The notes under the pieces were generated by a model that saw only the letters and a list, made by a program, of their open reading frames with translations, had not been told where the DNA came from and searched no databases. The translations under genes and the position numbers were made by a program. DNA of 38,465 nucleotides from positions 1 to 38,465 of the forward strand of contig JAJYYI010000046.1 in NCBI GenBank assembly GCA_021801125.1, given 5' to 3'. The DNA is from Deltaproteobacteria bacterium. GTDB lineage: Bacteria > Desulfobacterota > Binatia > Binatales > Binataceae. Positions 7,710-14,932 of this stretch are shown here, in pieces. Within the stretch, counting starts at the first letter, position 1. The number at the start of each line of letters is the position of its first letter.

Positions 7710-8999
7710 TCAGACTCGGGCAAGAAGGGCCCGCATCATTTCCGTCCTGCCAACAATTCCAAGCAATCTGCCTTGGTCGTCAACGACGGGGAGGCGTTTG
7801 ACCCGCTTCTCTGCGGAGAGCGCGAGCGCACTGGCAACCGGCATGGTGCCCTGCACGGTTATCACGTTGCGGGTCATCAGATCTTTGACAGAATTGGCGC
7901 GCAATTTCTGTAGATGCCTTCGCGCCTCGCCGCTTATTCTGGCAATGGGAATCCGCGCTCTTAGGAACTCGATGACGCCCCCCCAGCTTTCACGGCTCAC
8001 GCGCGAAATCAGGTCGGAATCCGCAATGATGCCGACCACGCGGCGCTCGTGATCGACGACGATGACCCGTTTATGCGCCGACGACACCAGCAGCTCGAAG
8101 ATTTCCTCGACGGACGCTGATTCGTGAACCGTCGGTACTTCCCGCGTCATCACGTCGGAGACCGTCACCTGTTGCCCGACAGCGGGAGGTTGCGAGTTCC
8201 ATTCAGGCAGATGGACCGCCGCGATCGTGTTCAGAACATCAAGACGCCCCAAGATTCCGAGCAATTTCCCATCCTTATCGACGACCGGAAGCCGCTTGAG
8301 GTGCTTCTCGACCATGAGCTTGGCGGCGCGACCGAGAATAGCGTCGGGGCTGATTGTCACAACGTCGCGGGTCATCACCTCCGACACTTTGCGCTTCGGA
8401 TCCTCCAGCGATTCATGCAGCTCGCGAACGAACGCAGGATCGGTCGCCCGCTTAAGACTCAGCGTCACGCTCATCCCGCCGCGCGTCAGCAGGTCGCTGT
8501 CGCTAATCATCCCGACTACCTTGTCTTGCGCGTCGGTGACCGGCACCGCGGTGAAGTCTTTATCCAGCAGCAGGTCGATGACGTCGGTAATCGGGCGGTC
8601 AGGTCGCACCGTTGCGACCTCACGGCGCATCACTTCGGAGACCTTAACGTCGGGCAATCCCTCCTTCAGCGGCGCGCCCGACTGCACCACCTCGACCTCC
8701 TGAACGATAATCAGGGCGTTGGGGGCCATTTCCCGCAGAGGAGCGATAACGCGATCGATCCGCTCCGGACGGTCCACCACGGTGATCATCATGGGGAGAT
8801 CCATAGACATGCGAAGGATAGCGGCGGTGTGAATTACCGAAGATGCCCCAAAGCCGGCTACCCCGCGAATCACCGTCGCCCCGCCGCATCCTTCTCGCCG
8901 AAGCATCTCGACAATCGCCGTGTACAGCGCCTTGCGATGGTACTGATCCGTCTCGCCAAGGAAGAGCGTGAGTTGCTTACCTTTGCCGGCAAACATCAT
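7710..8999 (-). CDS. DUF190 (PII-like) protein with four CBS domains, upstream of crcB
   Basis: A 429-residue soluble protein. Residues about 1-100 are a DUF190 domain (GKGKQLTLFLGETDQYHRKALY, then a GVAGFG loop), a PII-like fold often encoded near crcB. Four CBS motifs follow, as two Bateman pairs, beginning near residues 117 (VSEVMRREVATV), 205 (VSEVMTRDVVTI), 279 (VSDVMTREVPTV) and 372 (VKDLMTRNVITV). CBS pairs generally bind adenine nucleotides, so a nucleotide-sensing regulator of fluoride export or of the energy response is plausible, but no target can be seen. The ATG at 8999 (or 8996) matches where DUF190 proteins begin; a TTG at 9017 is the alternative. It is the first gene after riboswitch 2. 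Confidence 0.88.
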   Translation of the reverse strand: MMFAGKGKQLTLFLGETDQYHRKALYTAIVEMLRREGCGGATVIRGVAGFGASSVIHTAAILRMSMDLPMMITVVDRPERIDRVIAPLREMAPNALIIVQEVEVVQSGAPLKEGLPDVKVSEVMRREVATVRPDRPITDVIDLLLDKDFTAVPVTDAQDKVVGMISDSDLLTRGGMSVTLSLKRATDPAFVRELHESLEDPKRKVSEVMTRDVVTISPDAILGRAAKLMVEKHLKRLPVVDKDGKLLGILGRLDVLNTIAAVHLPEWNSQPPAVGQQVTVSDVMTREVPTVHESASVEEIFELLVSSAHKRVIVVDHERRVVGIIADSDLISRVSRESWGGVIEFLRARIPIARISGEARRHLQKLRANSVKDLMTRNVITVQGTMPVASALALSAEKRVKRLPVVDDQGRLLGIVGRTEMMRALLARV

Positions 9000-9118
9000 C
9001 CTCGACACCGGGCGCAAGCGGCGGCAAACGACGCTCGCTGCGCGAAGTCATTGATAAATGCTGGAGGTTAAGCTTCAAAAATCAGGCCCTGTCCTTTCCG
9101 GCAGAGCCCTGTGAAATG

Positions 9119-9154
9119 AAAAGACCCTACCCGTGTCTAACACCAGTAGGGGTC
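9119..9154 (-). terminator. Intrinsic terminator forming the expression platform of riboswitch 2
   Basis: On the minus strand GACCCCUAC (9146-9154) pairs with GUAGGGUC (9123-9130) with one bulged C, and four U follow (9119-9122). As in riboswitch 1, the 5' arm is the conserved aptamer CCUAC strand, giving a terminator/antiterminator switch. Confidence 0.8.
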
Positions 9155-9197
9155 ATCAGCTCACGCGGCGGAGCGGTTGTGGTGAACCCCATCACCA
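9146..9197 (-). promoter_or_regulatory. Fluoride riboswitch (crcB motif) upstream of the DUF190-CBS/crcB operon
   Basis: The minus-strand RNA reads UGGUGAUGGGGUUCACCA, then CAACCGCUC, a loop, GAGCUGAU and GACCCCUAC. The 5' hairpin is identical to that of riboswitch 1, and the second stem (CGCUC with GAGC) changes in sequence but keeps its pairing. Position before CrcB is the classic context for this motif. Confidence 0.92.
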
Positions 9198-9203
9198 TCA
9201 ATC

Positions 9204-9209
9204 TTTATA
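9204..9209 (-). promoter_or_regulatory. Probable -10 element of the crcB operon promoter
   Basis: TATAAA on the minus strand, 6 nt before the aptamer, would start transcription at the first aptamer bases. A TTGACT (9234-9239) lies upstream but 24 nt away, too far for this -10. It could instead serve GATACT (9214-9219), though at a short 14-nt spacing. The exact promoter is therefore uncertain. Confidence 0.4.
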
Positions 9210-9420
9210 AAAAAGTATCACCTCCGTCCCGCGAGTCAACCGCGACCCCGGCAATCGGCAGCTCCTTAGCTGCGCGATAGCGTCCGACGCGCGGCTGCCC
9301 CCATGCCTGAATATTTGGTGGTATCCTTGAGTTTTCGCGATCCTCCGCGCCAACGGCTCCTAGGGCCCTGGGTAGGATTGCGTAAGGCTTGTGAATCTAT
9401 TAAGCAGAGAAAACCGACCC

Positions 9421-9512
<92 letters not shown>

Positions 9513-9628
9513 AAAATCCCTGTAAAATTAGGCACTTGTTTGACTTTCTCCCCACAATGGCGTGTCGCCTGAAGGGTGGGGAAAATCGACTTTCACCGCA
9601 AATTCACCGCAACGTTTTCTACGATTCG

Positions 9629-9697
9629 ATTGCCAGCATCACGAAACGCCTAGCTCCCAACGGCAGGGTCTATTACGAGGCCGCGATTCGGCGATAA
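9629..9697 (+). pseudogene. Possible N-terminal remnant of a tyrosine integrase
   Basis: About 130 bp after tRNA-Ser a short frame reads IASITKRLAPNGRVYYEAAIRR and then stops at TAA. A SITKRL...G-VYYEA-IRR pattern is like the start of many phage-type tyrosine integrases. There is no start codon (ATT at the expected place) and nothing of the catalytic domain follows. The placement fits an integrase relic beside its tRNA target, but 22 residues are weak evidence. Confidence 0.3.
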
Positions 9698-9743
9698 TGC
9701 GCGGCCGCATCTGCGCGGTCTTGATAATCCCGGAAATGGGCGG

Positions 9744-9905
9744 ATGATCGAGTTCTTTATAAAGAGCGTCCACGACAGCTCCGGCCCGGTGACGGATGCG
9801 CCTGACGTGGCGGAAGCGACCTGGCGGGCCGCCACCGATCCGTCCGCACCGCTGCGCATTCCCGCCGCGGCCGACGCCGAAGCGCTGATGGCCGAGGCAG
9901 GCTGA
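9744..9905 (+). pseudogene. 3' fragment of a short-chain dehydrogenase/reductase
   Basis: A 53-codon frame ending at TGA (9903-9905). It contains DVAEATWRAATDPSAPLRIP followed by AAADAEALMAE. This resembles the C-terminal end of classical SDR proteins, where the cofactor and catalytic domain would precede it. No Rossmann GxxxGxG or YxxxK motif lies upstream, so only the tail is left. It is probably a relic of rearrangement next to the tRNA. Confidence 0.5.
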
Positions 9906-9984
9906 TCGCCCCGTCAGCCTCGCCTAAAATCCACTTCGGCGCACGATTTACCGCCGTGATCGCCGCCTTTTCCACTGCAGCGCC

Positions 9985-10968
9985 CTATTGTCGAGCAGGC
10001 GGTTTCCCGTAGCTTCGCAAGCCGGCAGCGCGCGAAGTTCTTCCGACATAGCCCAACTCTCGGCGTGCAGTGGCATCGTTGACGGTGAACTCGCGCCCGA
10101 GCATGCGTATCATCGAGCGCGAGACCGGCGGGTCGCCACGTCTCCGCGTGACGACCCAGACGGCATTTAGCAGTCGGCCTACGGCCGATGCAAGCCAGTA
10201 CGACATCGAGCGCAGCTTATCGATGGACAGGCCCTGCAAGCTCGCGAGCGACGCGACGAAGTCGCGGAAAGTCTGGCCTTCCTGGGCCTTGATGAAGAAG
10301 TCGCGAGCGCCTTTTCCGCGTTCAAGAGCGCACTGTATGGCTTCGACCACATTGTCAACATGGCAGGTCGCGAAAGCGTAGTCGCCGCTATCGATGAAGG
10401 CGAACCGTCCGGATCTGACTGCTTGGGGAAGCGTGCGACTGAATGGGTCGCCTGGCCCCCAGATTGCCGACGGGCGAAGCGCGATCGTGCGAAAGCCGGG
10501 CTTGTCGGCCGACAACACCAACGGCTCGGCCCGCGCCTTTTTAGCCAGGTAGGCAGAGAAGTGGTTAGGGAATGTGGGCGCGCTTTCATCAGCGTTGCGG
10601 ATAGGCGTACCAGCGTTGTCCATGACGATACCCGCCGTGCTGAATATGGACGAAGGTCTTCGCCCCGGCATTCTCAGCGGCCTTGAGGAGTGCAACGGTG
10701 CCGTCGACGTTGATGCGAAAGAAGGGCACGCGCGGCCCCGAAAAGCGGAACAGGGCGGCGCGGCGTGCGCTACGGCTTCGATCCCGGGCAATGACAGCCG
10801 CGCACTGCTTTCCAAATCGGCGTGGACCGGCGATGCCCCTAGCGCCGCCAGTTTGTCGTGAAACGATGCGGACCGCGTGAGGGCGAATATCTGGTGGCCG
10901 TCCTCCACGAGTTTCGGGATCAGATGGCCGCCGAGCAGGCCGTTGCCTCCCGTGACGAGAATCTTCAT
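9985..10968 (-). CDS. NAD(P)-dependent sugar epimerase/dehydratase-like extended SDR, with two compensating frameshifts
   Basis: An extended SDR of 327 codons. It opens with the Rossmann motif VTGGNGLLGGHL and has a catalytic YxxxK (YLAKK). The open frame is continuous, but residues from about 69 to 108 do not look like the family (Pro/Arg/Ser-rich), while another frame over roughly 10648-10755 gives the expected sequence (ALFRFSGPRVPFFRINVDG, then GTVALLKAAENAGAKTFVHI). One indel near 10752-10764 and one near 10641-10646 explain this. The two cancel, so the downstream frame (STAGIVMDN, LRPSAIWGPGDPF) is correct. The product may be damaged, or these may be sequencing errors. Its ATG overlaps the TetR stop by 4 nt, so TetR probably controls it. 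Confidence 0.75.
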   Translation of the reverse strand: MKILVTGGNGLLGGHLIPKLVEDGHQIFALTRSASFHDKLAALGASPVHADLESSARLSLPGIEAVAHAAPPCSAFRGRACPSFASTSTAPLHSSRPLRMPGRRPSSIFSTAGIVMDNAGTPIRNADESAPTFPNHFSAYLAKKARAEPLVLSADKPGFRTIALRPSAIWGPGDPFSRTLPQAVRSGRFAFIDSGDYAFATCHVDNVVEAIQCALERGKGARDFFIKAQEGQTFRDFVASLASLQGLSIDKLRSMSYWLASAVGRLLNAVWVVTRRRGDPPVSRSMIRMLGREFTVNDATARRELGYVGRTSRAAGLRSYGKPPARQ

Positions 10969-11540
10969 CGAGAAACACCTTCTGGTTCAGATTTCAGGAT
11001 GGCTCGCATGGCGTTCTCACGGGGCTGCTCAAGAACGGGAGATGAAGGCGGCGGTGCTTTGCGGAGCCAAGCTGTTACGTGCAGCAGGGGCGCGGCGTTC
11101 GCAGAGGCCCATAGCAAATCGGCAGCGGCCTCGATGGTGAGAGCCAGCCAGGCCTCGGAGGCTATAACCGCGAGCCGCTCGGTCAGGAGTGCGAAGGCCC
11201 GCTCGGCTGCGGGGATTGCGGCGCCGTCGAGAAGACAGCCCATCATCGCCGCGTAGAGCCGGGGGCGAGCCGCCGCGAAGCGCACGTAGTCGTTCCAGCC
11301 CTCGCGCAGCGCTACCACCGGATCGGTGGATTGAGCCGTTGCCCTCTTGCTTTCGAGGAATTGCGCGAATGCCTCCGCGATGGCGGCGCTCAGGAGGCCG
11401 TCGGCGCTGCGGTAGTGACGGTAGAGCATGGGCGGGGTGACCTTCGCGATCGCACAGACGCTGCGCGTCGAGAACTGCGCCTCGCCTTCTTCCTCAAGAA
11501 CCTTCTGGGCTGCGGCGAGCAGCGCAGCGCGTGTATCCAT
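10965..11540 (-). CDS. TetR family transcriptional regulator
   Basis: A 191-residue repressor-type protein. Residues 1-50 hold the TetR helix-turn-helix (AAQKVLEEEGEAQFSTRSV, then a recognition helix with VTPPMLYRHYRSADGLL). The rest is an all-alpha ligand-binding domain ending in WLALTIEAAADLLWASANA. It overlaps the downstream epimerase by ATGA, so the two form one transcript. A perfect inverted repeat lies 33 nt upstream and is a likely autoregulatory operator. Ligand unknown. Confidence 0.9.
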   Translation of the reverse strand: MDTRAALLAAAQKVLEEEGEAQFSTRSVCAIAKVTPPMLYRHYRSADGLLSAAIAEAFAQFLESKRATAQSTDPVVALREGWNDYVRFAAARPRLYAAMMGCLLDGAAIPAAERAFALLTERLAVIASEAWLALTIEAAADLLWASANAAPLLHVTAWLRKAPPPSSPVLEQPRENAMRAILKSEPEGVSR

Positions 11541-11572
11541 GCAAACGGTGTAGCACCGATATATAAAGCGTC

Positions 11573-11587
11573 TATAGCGCCGCTATA
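11573..11587. promoter_or_regulatory. Inverted repeat, candidate TetR operator
   Basis: TATAGCG-C-CGCTATA, a perfect 7+1+7 palindrome 33 bp upstream of the tetR start. Its symmetry, size and place fit an operator bound by the divergent or own-gene TetR dimer. AT-rich sequence between it and the gene (ATATATAAAG) could hold the -10 region. Confidence 0.6.
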
Positions 11588-11841
11588 TTGTCGTCCGTAA
11601 CCCCGCGCATGTTGGCGCTAGCTGGAAGGTCGAGTCGTAGAAACCTGGCTGCCACCATGTCGTTTACCCTGATAGCATTCTGGTGAGGTCTACGGCTCGC
11701 TGCGAGGGAGCTAATCGCAATGGAGAAAACTCTTGAGCGCCTTTGGCGGCTATAGCGTCGAATAGTGCCCATCTTCGTCCAGTTCAAGACAGAACGTCAA
11801 TTACACCCGTACTCGGTCTAGCGGCGCACCCGCAACGCCTC

Positions 11842-12915
11842 CTAACGAGAGCTTCGATACTTCGTGATTTGCCGCTGCGCCAGCCTTGCAACCGCACTGG
11901 GAACAAGTCGCCACGGAGCGACACCGCAAAAGGCATGAGCTATGGCGTAAATCGAGCCCAACGAGAAGCGGCGCTCGTTCGAGATCGCGTACACTGGTTC
12001 CCAAGTCTCGGGAAACATCTTCGCTCGGAAATGCTCAAGGCCGCGGAAGTTATAAAAACAGTTGGCGTAGTTTCGCGCCATGCGCATTGAGGTCCGAAGC
12101 CACCACGGATTACTCGCAATCTCGCGGTGAGCCTTACTGGCGAGGGCGACCAGTCCAAGAGTTGCAAAGGTGCGTCCCCAGGACGCGAATCGACGCATCG
12201 CTGAATCCACCAGCAACTCAACCGTGCCGTTGGCAGCCTGGCGGGAGCGAACTATCTGCTCGACCAGGTAACCGCCTCGTGCCGGTACGGGAGAAGCGAC
12301 GAGGAATGCCACCGGTTTGTGCTCCAGGCGCGCGACCAACAAAATCCGGTCGCGAAGCTCGCCAAGCAGGACCAAGGGCTCGGTTAAAAATCGAAGTGCC
12401 GGAAGCGGGCGCGCCGCGAGCCATTCGATGAGCAATCGCCGTATACCGTCATCATTGCGGGCGGCTTGGGGCGAAATTGACTCGACTGTCACGCCCTTGT
12501 TGCGTGCGCGGTTGAGCTGCCGGCGCAACGGCGCGTGGGTCTCGGCTATTCGAGCCCATCGCTGAGGATTCCATATCGGCTGCGCGCCCAGGGCCACGGC
12601 CGAATGATTGCGCGAACAGGCCAGCAAACTTTTAAGCTGACCTTCCACGCATACGTAGCAGATCTGATAACCTTGGTCGCGACCATGTCGCTCGAGCATC
12701 TCGACCGCGCGGGTGAGCACTTCGGACGGGCCGATCGGCGCTCCGACAACCATCAGTGTCTCGCGTGCTCGAATGTATCCCGCCACCGCCGCCATTTGAG
12801 GCGCGAACCAGTGGTCAATCCCGGGATTCAAAATTTGGTAGGAGGTGGTGTTCCAACCGTACGCCATCACCAAATCACGCGCCCTCGACCGCATCTCGTC
12901 ATGCGTAAATCCCAT
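11842..12915 (-). CDS. DUF2156 protein (MprF C-terminal / aminoacyl-PG synthase-like GNAT fold)
   Basis: A 357-residue protein related to the soluble domain of phosphatidylglycerol lysyltransferases (DUF2156, tandem GNAT folds). Visible motifs include NPGIDHWF, GAPIGPSEVLTRA, LRRQLNRARNKGV, GYLVEQIVRSRQAANGTVELLVD and, near the C-terminus, FRGLEHFRAKMFPETWEPVY. No membrane helices are present, so it is the stand-alone soluble form; it may act on a lipid or another acceptor, and lysyl transfer is not proven. The start is firm: GGAGG lies 4 nt before the ATG. It follows a CopA fragment and has no coupled partner. The 11588-11841 gap downstream holds nothing recognisable. Confidence 0.8.
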   Translation of the reverse strand: MGFTHDEMRSRARDLVMAYGWNTTSYQILNPGIDHWFAPQMAAVAGYIRARETLMVVGAPIGPSEVLTRAVEMLERHGRDQGYQICYVCVEGQLKSLLACSRNHSAVALGAQPIWNPQRWARIAETHAPLRRQLNRARNKGVTVESISPQAARNDDGIRRLLIEWLAARPLPALRFLTEPLVLLGELRDRILLVARLEHKPVAFLVASPVPARGGYLVEQIVRSRQAANGTVELLVDSAMRRFASWGRTFATLGLVALASKAHREIASNPWWLRTSMRMARNYANCFYNFRGLEHFRAKMFPETWEPVYAISNERRFSLGSIYAIAHAFCGVAPWRLVPSAVARLAQRQITKYRSSR

Positions 12916-12943
12916 TTAACCTCCGCTATTTGCCCGCTCCCCC

Positions 12944-13240
12944 TTAAACATTAAGGTGCCGGAACCGAAGTGCGCTGCCGACGAGATATACAAGGCTGAA
13001 GCTCATCGCCGCGCCCGCGATTATCGAGATAAGGAGTAGTCTAAACTTCGGGTAAAGCACGCCGGCCGCCAGCGCCAGGCCAACCGCGTTGTAGAAAGGT
13101 GTGACGAACAGATTTTGCCGGATATTCTTCATCGTGATACGGCTCAAACGTAGGGCTTTCGCGATGGCGCGAAGCTTGCCCTTAACCAGCGCCAAGACCA
13201 CAATCTACATGGCGAGGTCCGTTCCGCCACCCAATCGCGA
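12944..13240 (-). pseudogene. 3' fragment of a CopA-type heavy-metal P-type ATPase
   Basis: The frame reads GGGTDLAM, a TAG stop, then IVVLALVKGKLRAIAKALRL and SRITMKNIRQNL, then two hydrophobic helices with AAGVLYP, IIAGAAMSFS and LRFRHL. This is the end of copper/heavy-metal P1B-ATPases: the GDGxNDxxAM-side GTGTD-AM, ...LV.G.L..., and the last two transmembrane helices. The P-domain phosphorylation site, ATP-binding domain and metal-binding helix are missing, and an internal TAG (about 13204-13206) follows TDLAM. It is therefore a decayed remnant, not a functional pump. Confidence 0.75.
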
Positions 13241-13457
13241 TTCTAACCCTGGCCGCGACCCGAATACTTTTTTCAAAAATTTGTTTTCGTTGCGCTTTTA
13301 ACCTGTGCCGGACGGCAAAGAGTTGGTTTGTCCATTGTGGAACTCGCGACGACAGGGAACAAAGTCTTCGTTGTCGTTTTACCCAACGGCCGGGCGTTAA
13401 TACAGCGCGTTATCAAGGTTATTATTCGGCGTGTATCTCCGGTAGCTTGCGGTTGAT

Positions 13458-13473
13458 ATAGCAAAAATGCTAT
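13458..13473. promoter_or_regulatory. Inverted repeat upstream of higBA, candidate HigA operator
   Basis: ATAGCA-AAAA-TGCTAT, a perfect 6+4+6 palindrome ending 12 bp before the GTG start of the toxin frame. It sits in an AT-rich promoter-like stretch (TTGATATAGC). Toxin-antitoxin operons of this type are normally repressed by the antitoxin binding such palindromes; binding here is inferred. Confidence 0.5.
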
Positions 13474-13485
13474 TGAAAATGAACG

Positions 13486-13809
13486 GTGGAATGGGTGGTT
13501 GCCGTGCTAAATGGTTGGGTGGAGGCGGAGCCGGTCGCTCTGCTAAAGGATGTGCAGGCTCGCTTCCCGAGAATCCGGGAGTTGCTCGAGGGTTTCGGGC
13601 CGCGGCAGGTCGGCTTACCGCACGCAAAGCGGCTAGGCTGAAAGCTTTGGGGAATGCGCTCGGCCGCGAGAGAAGGGACGGGTCGAGCCATATGTGGAGC
13701 GACGCCAAGGCGGAGATTGGTTGTGCTTCATGCCTGCGTGAAAGAAGGGCGAAAAACGCCGCGCCGGACTACCGAGCTGGCTCTTAAGCGCCCCAAGGAG
13801 GTGGGCTAG
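13486..13809 (+). pseudogene. higB: HigB/RelE-type toxin (Gp49-like), interrupted by TGA
   Basis: A GTG at 13486 begins VEWVVAVLNGWVEAE and the frame continues through FPRIRELLEGFGPRQVGLPH and AKRLG to a TGA at 13639-13641. It resumes in the same frame as KLWGMRSAAREGTGRAI and later LVVLHACVKEGRKTP, then ELALKR. This is the full length of a HigB/phage Gp49-like toxin: the usual KLWELR and LHAF-KK motifs are recognisable. The stop replaces what is normally Gly or Asp before KLWE. The toxin is probably inactive. It overlaps the antitoxin start (TAGTG). Confidence 0.7.
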
Positions 13810-14090
13810 TGACGAAGCGTTTGCGGACCATAAAAAGGAAGATGCCCGCGGGCCTTGAGGTTCGCGCGGCTTATGACGCAAAGGCCGAAGAGTTTAATCT
13901 CTCGCGCGAGCTGATAGGCGCGCGGGTTCGCGCAGGACTGACTCAGGCCGAGTTGGCGAAACGAATGGGAACCACTCAATCGGTAATCGCGCGTCTGGAG
14001 AGCGGCGCGCAATTGCCTAGCGTGAGCACGCTTTTGAAGTTTGCGAGAGCGACGCGCTCGCGCCCGGTCATTAAGCTGCTCGCTGCCTAA
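13809..14090 (+). CDS. higA: HigA-like antitoxin (XRE family helix-turn-helix)
   Basis: A 93-residue protein starting at GTG within TAGTG. Residues about 42-92 form an XRE/Cro-type HTH (ARVRAGLTQAELAKRMGTTQ, then SVIARLESG). The N-terminus (KRKMPAGLEVRAAYDAKAEEF) resembles HigA antitoxins encoded after the toxin. It appears intact although its toxin partner carries a stop, so it may persist as an orphan repressor, possibly of its own palindrome at 13458-13473. It ends 23 nt before the methylase gene, which it might also influence. Confidence 0.85.
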   Translation: MTKRLRTIKRKMPAGLEVRAAYDAKAEEFNLSRELIGARVRAGLTQAELAKRMGTTQSVIARLESGAQLPSVSTLLKFARATRSRPVIKLLAA

Positions 14091-14113
14091 AATGCCTCAA
14101 GCGGCGTGAGGTT

Positions 14114-14932
14114 ATGACACTGGTGGCAGGAGCGATAGAGGTTGGTTCGGGTATTCGGCCACCGCTCAAGTGGGCGGGGGGTAAGCGCTGGCTGCTACCC
14201 CATATTCTGCCGTTTTGGAGGGCCGCACGGCGCCGGCGCCTGGTCGAACCGCTGTGCGGCGGTCTGGCTGTGGCGCTCAGCCTGCTCCCAGAAAGAGCTC
14301 TGCTCAACGATATCAATCCGCATATCATCAATTTCTACTCCTGGCTGAGGCGGGGGCTTCGGATTAGCCTGCCCATGAAGAACGAGGTCTCGCTGTTTTA
14401 CGAATATCGCCAGCGATTTAATGCCTTGGTAGGCGCGGGGCAGGCTCATACGCGACAAGCTGCGAGCCTTTTCTATTACCTGAACCGCACCTGCTATAAC
14501 GGGCTCTGTCGCTTCAATCGCAAGGGCGAGTTCAACGTCCCCTTCGGCCGCTACAAGAATATTCGCTACAAGAGCGACTTCACCGAGTATCGAGCCGTCC
14601 TCGCGAACTGGGAGTTTCAGTGCGTTGACTTCGAGAAGCTGATCTTAGAGCCAGAGGATTTTGTCTACGCTGACCCACCCTACGACGTGGAGTTCAGGCA
14701 GTATGCCAAAGACGGCTTCCCGTGGGCGGATCAGGAGCGATTGGCGAGGTGGCTTGCCAGCCATCCCGGTCCGGTCGTGACTTCGAATCAGGCGACCGAC
14801 AGGGTCAAGCGGCTCTACCGGAGTCTTGGCTTTGACCTTCTGCTGCTGAAGGGGCCGCGCCTCATTAGTTGCACCGGTGACCGGACCCCGGTCGACGAGG
14901 TCCTTGCATACAGGAACTGCGCAGATGGTTAG
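14114..14932 (+). CDS. Dam/DpnM-type adenine-N6 DNA methyltransferase (D12 class)
   Basis: A 272-residue D12-class (alpha) N6-adenine methyltransferase. Motif I-like WAGGK is at residues 20-24, NDINPHIINFY at 65-75, a Dam-like block NRTCYNGLCRFNRKGEFNVP then FGRYKN at 124-149, and the catalytic DPPY at 187-190 in VYADPPYD. The Dam/DpnM-like block suggests GATC or a related site, but specificity is not readable with certainty. The start follows GTGAGG. Its stop overlaps the nuclease gene by 8 nt, so the pair is a translationally coupled restriction-modification system. Confidence 0.9.
   Translation: MTLVAGAIEVGSGIRPPLKWAGGKRWLLPHILPFWRAARRRRLVEPLCGGLAVALSLLPERALLNDINPHIINFYSWLRRGLRISLPMKNEVSLFYEYRQRFNALVGAGQAHTRQAASLFYYLNRTCYNGLCRFNRKGEFNVPFGRYKNIRYKSDFTEYRAVLANWEFQCVDFEKLILEPEDFVYADPPYDVEFRQYAKDGFPWADQERLARWLASHPGPVVTSNQATDRVKRLYRSLGFDLLLLKGPRLISCTGDRTPVDEVLAYRNCADG

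Noticed and set aside
8124-9071. 315-codon plus-strand frame opposite the DUF190-CBS gene
   Set aside because: His/Arg-rich shadow with no family resemblance.
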